Positions 1 to 6,039 of a DNA stretch of 6,715 nt are shown in pieces. The notes under the pieces were generated by a model that was not told the DNA's origin, made no database searches, and saw only the letters and a list, made by a program, of their open reading frames with translations. A program made the translations under genes and the position numbers. This DNA is from Oligoflexaceae bacterium (GTDB lineage Bacteria > Bdellovibrionota_B > Oligoflexia > Oligoflexales > Oligoflexaceae): contig CANJJY010000254.1 of NCBI GenBank assembly GCA_947474445.1, positions 1 through 6,715 of the forward strand. Reading direction: 5' to 3'. Each line of letters begins with the position of its first letter. Within the stretch, counting starts at the first letter, position 1.

Positions 1-242
1 ATGCTTGGCTCGCTTATCGCTATCCGCAAATCTTCACGCGGATTGAAGACTGCGAGGATCGCCGCGAGCGGGTCAATGCTTTCGTCGAACGTTCATTGCG
101 CGGATTAGCTGAAAGACGCTGTCAGAGTTGCAACGCAAAACTTCCGGCCCATCTGACCTTTAATATCTGCGATGCTTGCCATGCAAAAGGCTCGGGCACC
201 GCTAAGAAGGGGCGTCGCGGCGGACGCAGAAAGAAGAAGTAA
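1..242 (+). CDS. C-terminal end of a SUV3-like RNA helicase (partial, 5' end outside window)
   Basis: The reading frame has codons starting at base 3, is open from the window edge, and stops at TAA 240-242, giving the last 79 residues. The visible protein begins AWLAYRYPQIF, which resembles the conserved start of the SUV3 C-terminal helical domain (a Trp-Leu-x-x-Arg-aromatic-Pro motif), followed by a charged helix. Next comes a compact zinc-ribbon-like pattern with two Cys-x2-Cys pairs (CQSC and CDAC, 19 residues between pairs), then a very basic tail rich in Lys, Arg and Gly. SUV3-family proteins are ATP-dependent RNA/DNA helicases working in RNA turnover. The ATPase core lies upstream and is not visible, so the family call is tentative. 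The basic Gly/Arg/Lys tail would suit nucleic-acid binding. The ATG at bases 1-3 is in another frame and is not its start. A strong terminator follows 18 nt after the stop. Confidence 0.5.
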   Translation, partial: AWLAYRYPQIFTRIEDCEDRRERVNAFVERSLRGLAERRCQSCNAKLPAHLTFNICDACHAKGSGTAKKGRRGGRRKKK

Positions 243-260
243 AGACTCACGAGCGAGCAG

Positions 261-289
261 AAAAGAGACCCGAGCGGTCTCTTTTTTTT
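261..289 (+). terminator. Intrinsic terminator, possibly bidirectional
   Basis: A perfect 10-bp stem (AAAAGAGACC 261-270 pairing with GGTCTCTTTT 276-285) closes a 5-nt loop, and the T-tract runs from 282 to 289. It sits between the stop of the helicase-like gene (242) and the stop of the minus-strand gene (303), which converge here. Read from the minus strand the hairpin is the same but the trailing U-tract is only four bases, so termination in that direction would rely mainly on the stem. Confidence 0.9.
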
Positions 290-302
290 GTAAAGAATGA
301 TC

Positions 303-884
303 TCAGCGAGGTCTCTGCGAAGGCGTGCAGGCCGCATCGTCCTGGCGATCGTAGCGATTCCAGCCGAGTTCGATCCCATAGACACTCTGGTCGACCATCT
401 TTTTCACATTTTTCTGCATATGAATCCAGCGCTTAGCGTTGACCTTGAGGGTGTTTTCCCTGTCGAGTTTAGCGTAGGGCTTATCTTGATCGCGGCGCGG
501 TTTGGGTGCGGCTAAAGCTTCGCAACGCCAGGAATCTTCGATAAGAAGTCCGCTGCAGCGATAGCGCAGATCTTCAAAGGGACCATATACGGTTTGTTCC
601 CAAGTATTGGCAGCTGCATCGAGCAAACGCCATTCTTCGCGCCAATGGGGTTGGACCTGATCGCCGACGATCAATGTCCGGCGAATGTGTATGACATCAT
701 CGCTCTCCTCGAGAGTCGCTTTTTCCAGAACTGGTTCAAAGAACTCGTCGTTATCACCGTTTTCGACAAAATTATAAGTTACGGAAAAACAACCAGCCAT
801 CTGCTGCAGAAAAGCCGGTGCGGGGCTGGCATGAAGAGTTGATTCCATACCGAATAGGAGCATTCCGATCTGCATGAGTTTCAC
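303..884 (-). CDS. DUF6607-like exported protein of unknown function
   Basis: 193 residues. The start is GTG at 884 (minus strand), chosen because GGAGGAG lies 7 nt upstream (892-898) and the next ATG is only three codons in. Residues 1-19 form a short hydrophobic stretch ending LHA before SPAP, compatible with a weak signal peptide. The pattern resembles DUF6607: an MAGCF-x-V-T-Y-N-F opening (29-39), HWREEW (80-85), a W-x-Q-x-V-Y segment followed by a variable RY-x-C-S-G strand (95-112), a PRR motif (129-131), and a W-I-H-x-Q segment near the end (153-157). Family members, common in Bacteroidetes and Gammaproteobacteria, are often nearer 300 residues as I recall, so this is a short version. 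No function is known. It is divergent from the cytochrome gene and convergent with the helicase gene, so it is probably a single-gene unit. Confidence 0.62.
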   Translation of the reverse strand: MKLMQIGMLLFGMESTLHASPAPAFLQQMAGCFSVTYNFVENGDNDEFFEPVLEKATLEESDDVIHIRRTLIVGDQVQPHWREEWRLLDAAANTWEQTVYGPFEDLRYRCSGLLIEDSWRCEALAAPKPRRDQDKPYAKLDRENTLKVNAKRWIHMQKNVKKMVDQSVYGIELGWNRYDRQDDAACTPSQRPR

Positions 885-891
885 GATGATT

Positions 892-898
892 CTCCTCC
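892..898 (-). promoter_or_regulatory. Ribosome binding site fixing the GTG start
   Basis: Read on the minus strand this is GGAGGAG with a 7-nt gap to GTG at 884-882. It is a near-ideal Shine-Dalgarno sequence and supports GTG over the internal ATG at 875. Confidence 0.75.
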
Positions 899-951
899 AC
901 TGAGAAAGTGTGCGTTGGGTCCAGGGCCATTGCTTGAACTCCCGTTAACCT

Positions 952-980
952 AACAGAACAAGATCGATAATCAATGTCAA
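952..980 (-). promoter_or_regulatory. Possible promoter of the DUF6607-like gene
   Basis: On the minus strand a consensus -35 box TTGACA (980-975) is followed after 17 nt by TCTGTT (957-952), which matches only 3 of 6 positions of a -10 box. Position and orientation fit the divergent gene starting at 884, leaving a leader of about 60 nt. The perfect -35 makes it worth listing, and the poor -10 keeps confidence low. Confidence 0.35.
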
Positions 981-1046
981 AAAAATCCTGCGCTTGGGAT
1001 TCCTCTCAAGGCCCTGCGCGCATCGCACCGGTAAAATTTGGTACGA

Positions 1047-1052
1047 TATGAT
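1047..1052 (+). promoter_or_regulatory. Possible -10 element upstream of the cytochrome gene
   Basis: TATGAT matches 5 of 6 positions of a sigma-70 -10 box and lies 34 nt before ATG 1086. No convincing -35 box is found at the 16-18 nt spacing, so an activator would be needed or the match is chance. If real, transcription would start near 1059, which excludes use of the upstream TTG at 1038 and supports the ATG. Confidence 0.3.
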
Positions 1053-1073
1053 GAAGCCCTTTTATTGCGTCAT

Positions 1074-1079
1074 GAGGAG
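1074..1079 (+). promoter_or_regulatory. Ribosome binding site that decides the cytochrome start
   Basis: GAGGAG ends 6 nt before ATG 1086. The longer open frame begins with TTG at 1038, which has no such signal. Starting at 1086 also places a signal peptide with lipobox at the very N terminus. Confidence 0.75.
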
Positions 1080-1085
1080 AAGAGC

Positions 1086-2180
1086 ATGAAGCGACTCGAG
1101 CTTCTGATCCTGATCTTTTCGGTCAGCGCTTGTCATATTTTTAAAAATGCCAAGTCCAAGCGAACCGAAGAGGCGACTCTCGCCGATGCGCACACTGAAT
1201 CGGCTGCTGTCGAAGCGAAAGAAATTGTGCGGCCCGACAATAGCACCTGTCTGGCCTGGGCAACAGTTGCCGAGGCTCCGAGCGCTTTGTCTAAAACCGG
1301 TTGTTTCGAAGCCAAAGATACCCGTCAGCCTGTGACGGGGCTCTTGCCCTATTTTGTTCGTTTGAGCTTTTGGTCAGATGGCGCCGATAAACGGCGCTGG
1401 TTCGCCCTTCCTAATGGAATGCAGGTGACCTGGGATGCCAAAGGACAGGCTCAGTTTCCGGTCGGCTCTGTTCTCATCAAAGAGTTTAGCTGGCAAGGAA
1501 AGCGGATCGAAACGCGGCTCTTTCTGCACCACGCACAAGAAGGTTGGGTCGGCTACACCTACGAATGGAACGAAGCTGAGACGGACGCGATGCTGGTCGC
1601 TCCCGAAGGGAAAACCATAGAAGTCGGGGCTCTCGCCTGGGATTTTCCGACGACCAAGGGTTGCGCTCGCTGTCACAGCGAGGCCGCGGGACCACCTCTG
1701 GGTTGGGATCCTATCCAAATAAACACCGAGCTTCCGCAAGTGGGCGGCATGAACCAAATCGCGTATTTTCAAAAAATGGGCGTTATTCCCGCCAATCTTC
1801 CTATCGACCTCGCGAAGCTGCCGCGAATCAAGACGGGAAGTGATGCGAGCGATGAGGAGAAGGCCCGCGCTTACCTCCACGTGAACTGCGCCGTCTGCCA
1901 TCGACCAGGGGGACAAGCGATTGGCGATATGGACCTGCGTTTAAGCGCCAGCTTTGAAGCGCTTAAAGTCTGTGATGTGGTGCCCCTCATCGACGATTTA
2001 GGTCTTGCCGATGCGCGCCTCATCAAACCCAAGAATCCCGAGGCTTCGGTCCTTTTGCAGAGAATGATGCGCAGCGATTACAGTCGCATGCCACCTCTTG
2101 CTAGCCATAGGGTCGATGAAGAAGGGGTGACCTTGATCCGCGCCTGGATCAACAGCATTCCCGATTGCAACAGACCTTGA
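1086..2180 (+). CDS. Di-heme c-type cytochrome lipoprotein, TIGR03806 / SO2930-like family
   Basis: 364 residues from ATG 1086; an in-frame TTG at 1038 is rejected. The N terminus MKRLELLILIFSVSAC is a lipoprotein signal with lipobox VSAC, so Cys16 would be lipidated. The body matches my recollection of the family described as SO2930 family di-heme c-type cytochrome (TIGR03806): a LSFWSDGADKRRWFALP block (94-110), a fP-x-G-s-V-L-x-K-x-F block, an ETRL block, and then two haem c attachment sites CARCH (193-197) and CAVCH (268-272). Met335 in the RMPP segment is a plausible axial ligand for the second haem. Covalent haem attachment requires export, so the protein should face the periplasm or sit on the outer membrane. 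Electron-transfer partners and substrate are unknown. Family members are often beside a parallel beta-helix protein, which is not present here. The GH5 gene follows after 51 nt and may be co-transcribed. Confidence 0.82.
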   Translation: MKRLELLILIFSVSACHIFKNAKSKRTEEATLADAHTESAAVEAKEIVRPDNSTCLAWATVAEAPSALSKTGCFEAKDTRQPVTGLLPYFVRLSFWSDGADKRRWFALPNGMQVTWDAKGQAQFPVGSVLIKEFSWQGKRIETRLFLHHAQEGWVGYTYEWNEAETDAMLVAPEGKTIEVGALAWDFPTTKGCARCHSEAAGPPLGWDPIQINTELPQVGGMNQIAYFQKMGVIPANLPIDLAKLPRIKTGSDASDEEKARAYLHVNCAVCHRPGGQAIGDMDLRLSASFEALKVCDVVPLIDDLGLADARLIKPKNPEASVLLQRMMRSDYSRMPPLASHRVDEEGVTLIRAWINSIPDCNRP

Positions 2181-2231
2181 TTGTGACTAGCATGGGTCTA
2201 CATCTTCACGAACGCACAGGAGTTTTGCTTC

Positions 2232-3701
2232 ATGAGACTTCCCGGATTATTGGGTCTGGCCTTGGTCTGCCTGACGTTTATCCCCCTTATGTCCTGCCGG
2301 ACGTCTTCACATAAATCGGCGGATGCTGAGGTCAAGAGTCAGGATGCGGGCAAGAGTGCTTCTTTTGTAAAAGCCAATGGCATCGAGTTCGAGCTCGATG
2401 GTAAACCCTTTCGCTTTCAAGGCACCAATTTCTATCGACTGGCTCTCACCGATCGGCAGTACACGGATGAAGAGATCGGCGACATCATGCAAAAATACGC
2501 GGATGCTGGCATCCAGGTGCTGCGCTTTTGGGGTTTTTCCTGCGATACGCCCAAAGAATGGGAAGCTGAGGGCGTGACCCGCGGAGGCATCACAAGGGTG
2601 CCTATCCTCGACCGCTCGGGCAAAGTGCAGGAAGAAGCCTTGGTCCAGGTCGATCGCGTTCTCGCTCAAGCGGCCAAAAAGGGAATCAAGGTCATCTATC
2701 CTCTGGTCAACTTCGAACACGAATACTGCGGGATGGAATGGTGGAATCACGTTTACGGGAACAAGAAGGAATCGAAGCAAGGTTTCTACTGCAATGATAA
2801 GGTCCGGACCGCTTTCAAGGATTATGTAGCCAATCTCTTGAAGCGCCGCAACACCGTCTCGGGCGTGGCCTACAAAGATGATCCAACCATCTTGGCCATC
2901 GAGTTAGCCAATGAGCCTCATACCGAGGACAACTACGAGACCAAGGGCTCGGTCGATGAAAGCTGCAAATCGTTCGCTGACGGCAAGCCCGGAACGATCG
3001 TTCACAAATGGCTCAAAGAAATGAGCGAGCACGTCCGTTCTGTGGATGCCAATCACATGATTTCGACCGGCGAGGAAGGCTATCGAACCAGCGGCGATAC
3101 CTCCAAGCACTCTTGGATTCACAATGGGATGAAAGGCGTTGATTTCGAGCGCAATCTCCAGTTGCCGCTCATTAGCTTTGCAACCGTTCACCTTTATCCG
3201 GACAACAGCGACATTCCCCGCAGCGATTTTCACAGCTGGTACGTGCCTCAAGTGATCGCCGATCGTGCGCGCATCGCGCATCGCTACGGTAAGCCGATCG
3301 TGCTGGAAGAAACCGGTTTCGGCGAACTCACCAGCGATACGAGCTCCTATATGAACAAGGTGCGGTCGACAGGTTATGCGGCCGAGCGTCCGAAATGGAT
3401 AGGCGAAATGTACAAGGCTGCATTTGATGCGAAGTACGCGGGAACCATGATTTGGCAGGTCGTTCCCACCAATAAGAACGGCAGTGCTTACGATGACGAT
3501 CTCTTCACCTTTTCCATCAAAGATAAGGACATGGCAGCGATTCGGGATCAGATCGCTCGGCTGAAAGGTGAATCTCCCGCAACGCCGCCCGCTGAGGGAG
3601 AGATTCCCTGGTGTCGCGATGCGAGTACGGATGCCGATGCCCAAGGCGTCAAAGACGGTTGGGGCTTTGAAGATGGTCGTTCATGCCGCGTCCGGCCCTA
3701 A
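2232..3701 (+). CDS. Glycoside hydrolase family 5 lipoprotein, probable endo-beta-1,4-mannanase (GH5_7-like)
   Basis: 489 residues; ATG 2232 has AGGAG (2218-2222) 9 nt upstream. The lipoprotein signal ends in lipobox LMSC (Cys22), and Arg at +2 fits outer-membrane anchoring. After a polar linker (about 23-45) the catalytic barrel begins at FVKANGIEFELDGKPF, typical of GH5_7 mannanases, with GTNFYRL and VLRFWGF (96-102) blocks. The acid/base is predicted to be Glu228 in ELANEPH (224-230), HLY (320-322) supplies conserved active-site His and Tyr, and the nucleophile is predicted to be Glu360 in KPIVLEETG (354-362). The barrel ends near residue 440. A tail (about 445-489) carries a small module with Cys461, Asp467, Asp469, W477-G478-F479 and Cys485. 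The expected reaction is hydrolysis of internal beta-1,4 bonds in mannan-type polysaccharide at the cell surface. Related GH5 cellulase-like activity is possible. Confidence 0.85.
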   Translation: MRLPGLLGLALVCLTFIPLMSCRTSSHKSADAEVKSQDAGKSASFVKANGIEFELDGKPFRFQGTNFYRLALTDRQYTDEEIGDIMQKYADAGIQVLRFWGFSCDTPKEWEAEGVTRGGITRVPILDRSGKVQEEALVQVDRVLAQAAKKGIKVIYPLVNFEHEYCGMEWWNHVYGNKKESKQGFYCNDKVRTAFKDYVANLLKRRNTVSGVAYKDDPTILAIELANEPHTEDNYETKGSVDESCKSFADGKPGTIVHKWLKEMSEHVRSVDANHMISTGEEGYRTSGDTSKHSWIHNGMKGVDFERNLQLPLISFATVHLYPDNSDIPRSDFHSWYVPQVIADRARIAHRYGKPIVLEETGFGELTSDTSSYMNKVRSTGYAAERPKWIGEMYKAAFDAKYAGTMIWQVVPTNKNGSAYDDDLFTFSIKDKDMAAIRDQIARLKGESPATPPAEGEIPWCRDASTDADAQGVKDGWGFEDGRSCRVRP

Positions 3702-3717
3702 GCGGGAGAGCTTTTTT
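3683..3717 (+). terminator. Weak terminator-like element after the GH5 gene
   Basis: Just past the stop codon a short stem, either AAGC (3700-3703) with GCTT (3710-3713) or CCC (3697-3699) with GGG (3704-3706), precedes a run of six T (3712-3717). The stems are short and partly overlap the stop codon, so this is a modest candidate for ending the cytochrome-GH5 transcript. Confidence 0.35.
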
Positions 3718-3834
3718 CTGGTTATTAGTCAGGGATCCTGAATGGGCAGCTCTTGAGCAGCTGAACTCAGCGAAGAGATGATCCATGAGGGTCCCTTCTG
3801 GAGAATGGAAGAGAGCAAGACTAATTAAGACTGA

Positions 3835-3886
3835 TTGACACATGCATGGTAAGAGAGATCTCTGAAGGTCATGAATTGCAAAATTC
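3835..3886 (+). promoter_or_regulatory. Promoter-like box and two palindromes upstream of the helix-turn-helix gene
   Basis: A consensus -35 hexamer TTGACA (3835-3840) is followed 17 nt later by ATCTCT, a poor -10. The -10 region falls within a perfect 10-bp palindrome AGAGATCTCT (3854-3863). Ten bases further lies GAATT-GCAA-AATTC (3873-3886), a 5-bp inverted repeat with a 4-nt centre. Arrangement around a -35 box suggests operator sites, perhaps for self-control by the downstream DNA-binding protein, but this is inference from symmetry alone. Confidence 0.3.
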
Positions 3887-3908
3887 TGCCTAAACGAGAG
3901 TTATCCCC

Positions 3909-4634
3909 ATGAGACGCATCGTTAAATCAGTTCCGAGCGAGAATAAGAATCTACCTGCACTGATCGAGCAACTAGGCGCTGAGTATAAGGATTTCAAAAA
4001 GCAAAATCCTGAGCGCCGGGCTCGCCTTCCCGCAACCATCAAAGCGAGAGCTAAGTACCTGCATGAGGCCGGAGCTGACATCAAGACTTTGGCCAAAGCA
4101 ACGGGCCTTCAGCCGCAGTCGATCAAAATATGGCTGGATTATCAGAATGAAAAGCCAAAAAGAGCTTATAGAAAGCGCAATGTTAAGCCTCTCGCTCCTC
4201 CTGTCATCGCAACTTCACAGCCCTTGGTAGGCCAAGACTTACTGACCCCCGGTCCCGCTCGCGATCAAGATTTTGTACCCAAAATCGATACGATGAATCT
4301 GGAGGCTGAGATCCAAGGCCTAAATTCTCAGGCTCCCCAGTGGGTTAGGCTCCGCATCGCTGGCCGTGAGATAGAAATCGCCAGAGGCGACCTCGGACTC
4401 TTGCTCGCCGTTGCGACCGAACCCCCTCAAAAAGAGCAGCGTATGGGCTCAGTACAGGAAAATTTTCCAGCAATTACCGATGGCCAGAGCTATAGCGAGC
4501 TCATATCCCAATATGAAAAGATTTTGATATCTGATGCTTTAACGAAGCATGGCACGATCGCTGGAGTCTCAAAGGCTCTCAAAATATCTCGATCAACATT
4601 GGATGCTAGGCGCAGAAAACTTGGACTTTTCTAA
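3909..4634 (+). CDS. Putative DNA-binding protein with a central helix-turn-helix and a Fis-type C-terminal helix-turn-helix
   Basis: 241 residues from ATG 3909, with a modest GAGAG 8 nt upstream. Three parts can be seen. Residues 42-78 form a helix-turn-helix with the pattern AGADIKTLAKATGLQPQSIK-x-W, followed by a basic stretch (82-93, KPKRAYRKRNVK). Residues 94-143 are a Pro- and Gln-containing linker, then a small block WVRLRIAGREIEIARGDL (145-162) likely to form two beta strands. Residues 202-240 match the Fis-type domain (HTH_8), with an IS-x-AL...ISRSTLDARRRKLG pattern like that at the C terminus of NtrC-family activators. There is no AAA+ ATPase and no receiver domain, so it is not a sigma-54 activator. 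It might be a transcription factor or nucleoid-type protein. The first helix-turn-helix also resembles those of transposase accessory proteins. Its target is unknown, and the nearby low-GC cluster is one candidate. Confidence 0.6.
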   Translation: MRRIVKSVPSENKNLPALIEQLGAEYKDFKKQNPERRARLPATIKARAKYLHEAGADIKTLAKATGLQPQSIKIWLDYQNEKPKRAYRKRNVKPLAPPVIATSQPLVGQDLLTPGPARDQDFVPKIDTMNLEAEIQGLNSQAPQWVRLRIAGREIEIARGDLGLLLAVATEPPQKEQRMGSVQENFPAITDGQSYSELISQYEKILISDALTKHGTIAGVSKALKISRSTLDARRRKLGLF

Positions 4635-4689
4635 TCCGAGTTGCCGAGTGTCTGTTCAGAGGCCGTCACTATCTACCTTGACGATCGCA

Positions 4690-4729
4690 CTTCTTCTTTT
4701 TTGGGAGGTGTCTCCCAAAACGAAAGAAG
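4690..4729 (+). repeat. Long imperfect hairpin, possible terminator of the helix-turn-helix gene
   Basis: The inner stem TTTTGGGAG (4699-4707) pairs perfectly with CTCCCAAAA (4712-4720) around a GTGT loop. After a 3-position internal mismatch, the outer CTTCTT (4690-4695) pairs with AAGAAG (4724-4729). It starts 55 nt after the preceding stop codon. A clean U-tract is missing: only TTTT follows, four bases beyond the stem. It may therefore be a rho-independent terminator of lower quality, a 3'-end stabilising hairpin, or a protein-binding site. Confidence 0.5.
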
Positions 4730-4860
4730 ATACTTTTGGCTGAGTGTCACAATGAATATAGAAAATGGACTTTTTTAAGTAAAAGTGTAGAGAACGCTTT
4801 ATCTATCTCGACTATTTTTACGCGCTCAAGTCACCTTGACATCTATATTTGAGGCTGGCA

Positions 4861-4887
4861 TGAAAGCTGCTTGTTACATGGCTTTCA
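4861..4887 (+). repeat. Inverted repeat upstream of the radical SAM gene
   Basis: TGAAAGC (4861-4867) and GCTTTCA (4881-4887) form a perfect 7-bp inverted repeat with a 13-nt centre, about 75-100 nt before the start codon. The spacing between half-site centres is 20 nt, about two helical turns, which suits a dimeric regulator. It could equally be a weak RNA stem-loop in the leader. No family of regulator can be named. Confidence 0.35.
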
Positions 4888-4914
4888 GGCTCTAATCGAA
4901 AAATTGACGCTTGT

Positions 4915-4942
4915 TTGGAAAGGTGCTCTTTCGACTTATAAA
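4915..4942 (+). promoter_or_regulatory. Possible promoter of the radical SAM cluster
   Basis: TTGGAA (4915-4920, 4 of 6 matches to the -35 consensus) is followed by a 16-nt spacer and TATAAA (4937-4942, 5 of 6 matches). Transcription would begin near 4949, giving a leader of about 15 nt to ATG 4964, or an almost leaderless message if the TTG at 4949 is used. This would fit the absence of a Shine-Dalgarno sequence before either start. Confidence 0.4.
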
Positions 4943-4963
4943 TAAAACTTGCACTCTAAAATC

Positions 4964-6031
4964 ATGGATTTTAATCGGATGCTACAAAAAATTTATTCCA
5001 AACTAAGAACCAGAGGCGAGTCAGCAATTGTTGCGTCCGTGAGCCTTCCGCGATTAATGACTGTTCAACTTGATATTACCAACGCGTGTAACTTATCTTG
5101 CAGCCACTGCTATCATCCAAATCACTCCAACAAAGGCGCATTGAGTCTCAATGACTGGAAGTCAATTCTTGATAAGATAGAAATCTTTCTAAGAAAATAT
5201 AAATGTACGCCTTCCATAACCTTTTGTGGTGGCGAACCACTCTTAAGCCCTCTATTAAAACCCCTTATCTCCGAGATTGATCGACGGTGGCCCGATTTGG
5301 AAATTCTTATCCTAACAAATGGTACGATGTATAAAAATTCGATTTTTCAGTCGAGGTCATCGAACAGAACAAGTTTTCAAGTATCTCTAGACGGACCTGA
5401 CGAAGTAAGTCATGACCAAGTTAGAGGAAAAGGCAGCTTCCAAAGGTCCGTTGCTGGTATAAGTCAAATATTGGCCAATGGCCATCCGGTGTCAATTCTT
5501 AGTATTTTGTCGCAGAGATCAGCACCAAGGATAGCAGATTATTTTTCTTTAGCGAAAACTCTTGGAGTTAACTCTCAAAATTTCACGCGCCTGATTGCCG
5601 AGGGTCATGGCAGAATTCTAGTGGATAGCAAAACTGATCTTCCTCTGGCTGGCATAGCATTAAAAGAAGCATTGACAGACATCCTTGTCGAATCTTACCG
5701 ATCGGGAGTTCCAACAAACACAAATCAACCCCTATTCGCACTTCTTGACACAAGTTTCGGTCAAAATGGATTGTTTGGATTTGATTCAATCATTGTTGAT
5801 TACAAAGGAAACTTGAAAGCAAGCAGTAGATCGAGTTTGATTCTTGGCAATATTCTTCAGAACAATCTTGAAGATCTCTACATCAAAAATTCCGTTTTGA
5901 ATGAGATACGTGGCAGGAAAATCGATGTTTGTGGTGCTTGCGAACTCTTCGAAGACTGCGGTGGGGATAGGAATGCGGCATTTGCAGAGTATGGTAGTTT
6001 TACAGCTCGTGATCCGGGTTGTTGGAAATAA
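4964..6031 (+). CDS. Radical SAM protein with reduced SPASM domain, probable peptide-modifying enzyme
   Basis: 355 residues from ATG 4964; TTG 4949 would add five residues, and neither start has a clear ribosome site. The radical SAM core is evident: the CNLSCSHC cluster motif (Cys42, Cys46, Cys49, binding the 4Fe-4S that cleaves S-adenosylmethionine), FCGGEPLL (87-94), an ILTNGT strand and a VSLDGPDEVSHDQVRG block. The C terminus has a SPASM-like pattern C-x2-C-x5-C-GGDRNAA...DPGC (Cys323, 326, 332, 353). These align with ligands of auxiliary cluster II in anaerobic sulfatase maturases. The auxiliary cluster I ligands appear lost: the usual Cys after the G-x-(V/L) turn is in a Ser-rich stretch (KASSRSS), and the CX3C position is Arg336. 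SPASM proteins often modify ribosomal peptides, though haem-pathway enzymes (NirJ/AhbD) share the CGG ending. The small gene 20 nt downstream suggests a peptide substrate. Confidence 0.85.
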   Translation: MDFNRMLQKIYSKLRTRGESAIVASVSLPRLMTVQLDITNACNLSCSHCYHPNHSNKGALSLNDWKSILDKIEIFLRKYKCTPSITFCGGEPLLSPLLKPLISEIDRRWPDLEILILTNGTMYKNSIFQSRSSNRTSFQVSLDGPDEVSHDQVRGKGSFQRSVAGISQILANGHPVSILSILSQRSAPRIADYFSLAKTLGVNSQNFTRLIAEGHGRILVDSKTDLPLAGIALKEALTDILVESYRSGVPTNTNQPLFALLDTSFGQNGLFGFDSIIVDYKGNLKASSRSSLILGNILQNNLEDLYIKNSVLNEIRGRKIDVCGACELFEDCGGDRNAAFAEYGSFTARDPGCWK

Positions 6032-6039
6032 ATTCAATT

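Larger units (their letters stand above)
4635..4948. other. 314-nt AT-rich intergenic region with hairpins and promoter-like boxes
   Basis: No convincing coding frame is present. It contains a long imperfect hairpin (4690-4729) and an AT-rich inverted repeat ACTTTT-N6-AAAAGT (4769-4786). TCAAG-N4-CTTGA (4826-4839) overlaps a consensus -35 hexamer TTGACA (4836-4841). A further 7-bp inverted repeat TGAAAGC-N13-GCTTTCA lies at 4861-4887. No good -10 lies 16-18 nt after the TTGACA. Base composition drops here compared with the genes to the left, marking the transition to the low-GC cluster. Confidence 0.6.

Noticed and set aside
1038..1085. A 16-residue N-terminal extension of the cytochrome from TTG 1038
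   Set aside because: It would bury the lipoprotein signal, and a strong ribosome site precedes ATG 1086 instead.
1374..1916. A 180-codon minus-strand open frame inside the cytochrome gene
   Set aside because: Antisense to the haem-binding coding sequence, no ribosome site seen and no recognisable protein features.
2904..3644. A 246-codon open frame on the minus strand inside the GH5 gene
   Set aside because: It lies wholly antisense to a gene with clear catalytic motifs, shows no recognisable domain, and is the kind of open antisense frame expected from the codon use of the real gene.
3835..3910. A sigma-54 promoter upstream of the Fis-type gene
   Set aside because: No GG-N10-GC type pair with the expected surrounding bases was found, and the encoded protein lacks the sigma-54 activator domain.
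4549..4743. Small plus-strand open frame spanning the end of the helix-turn-helix gene and the following gap
   Set aside because: It overlaps the real gene by 86 nt, and its hydrophobic part is only a translation of the long hairpin at 4690-4729. No ribosome site was found.
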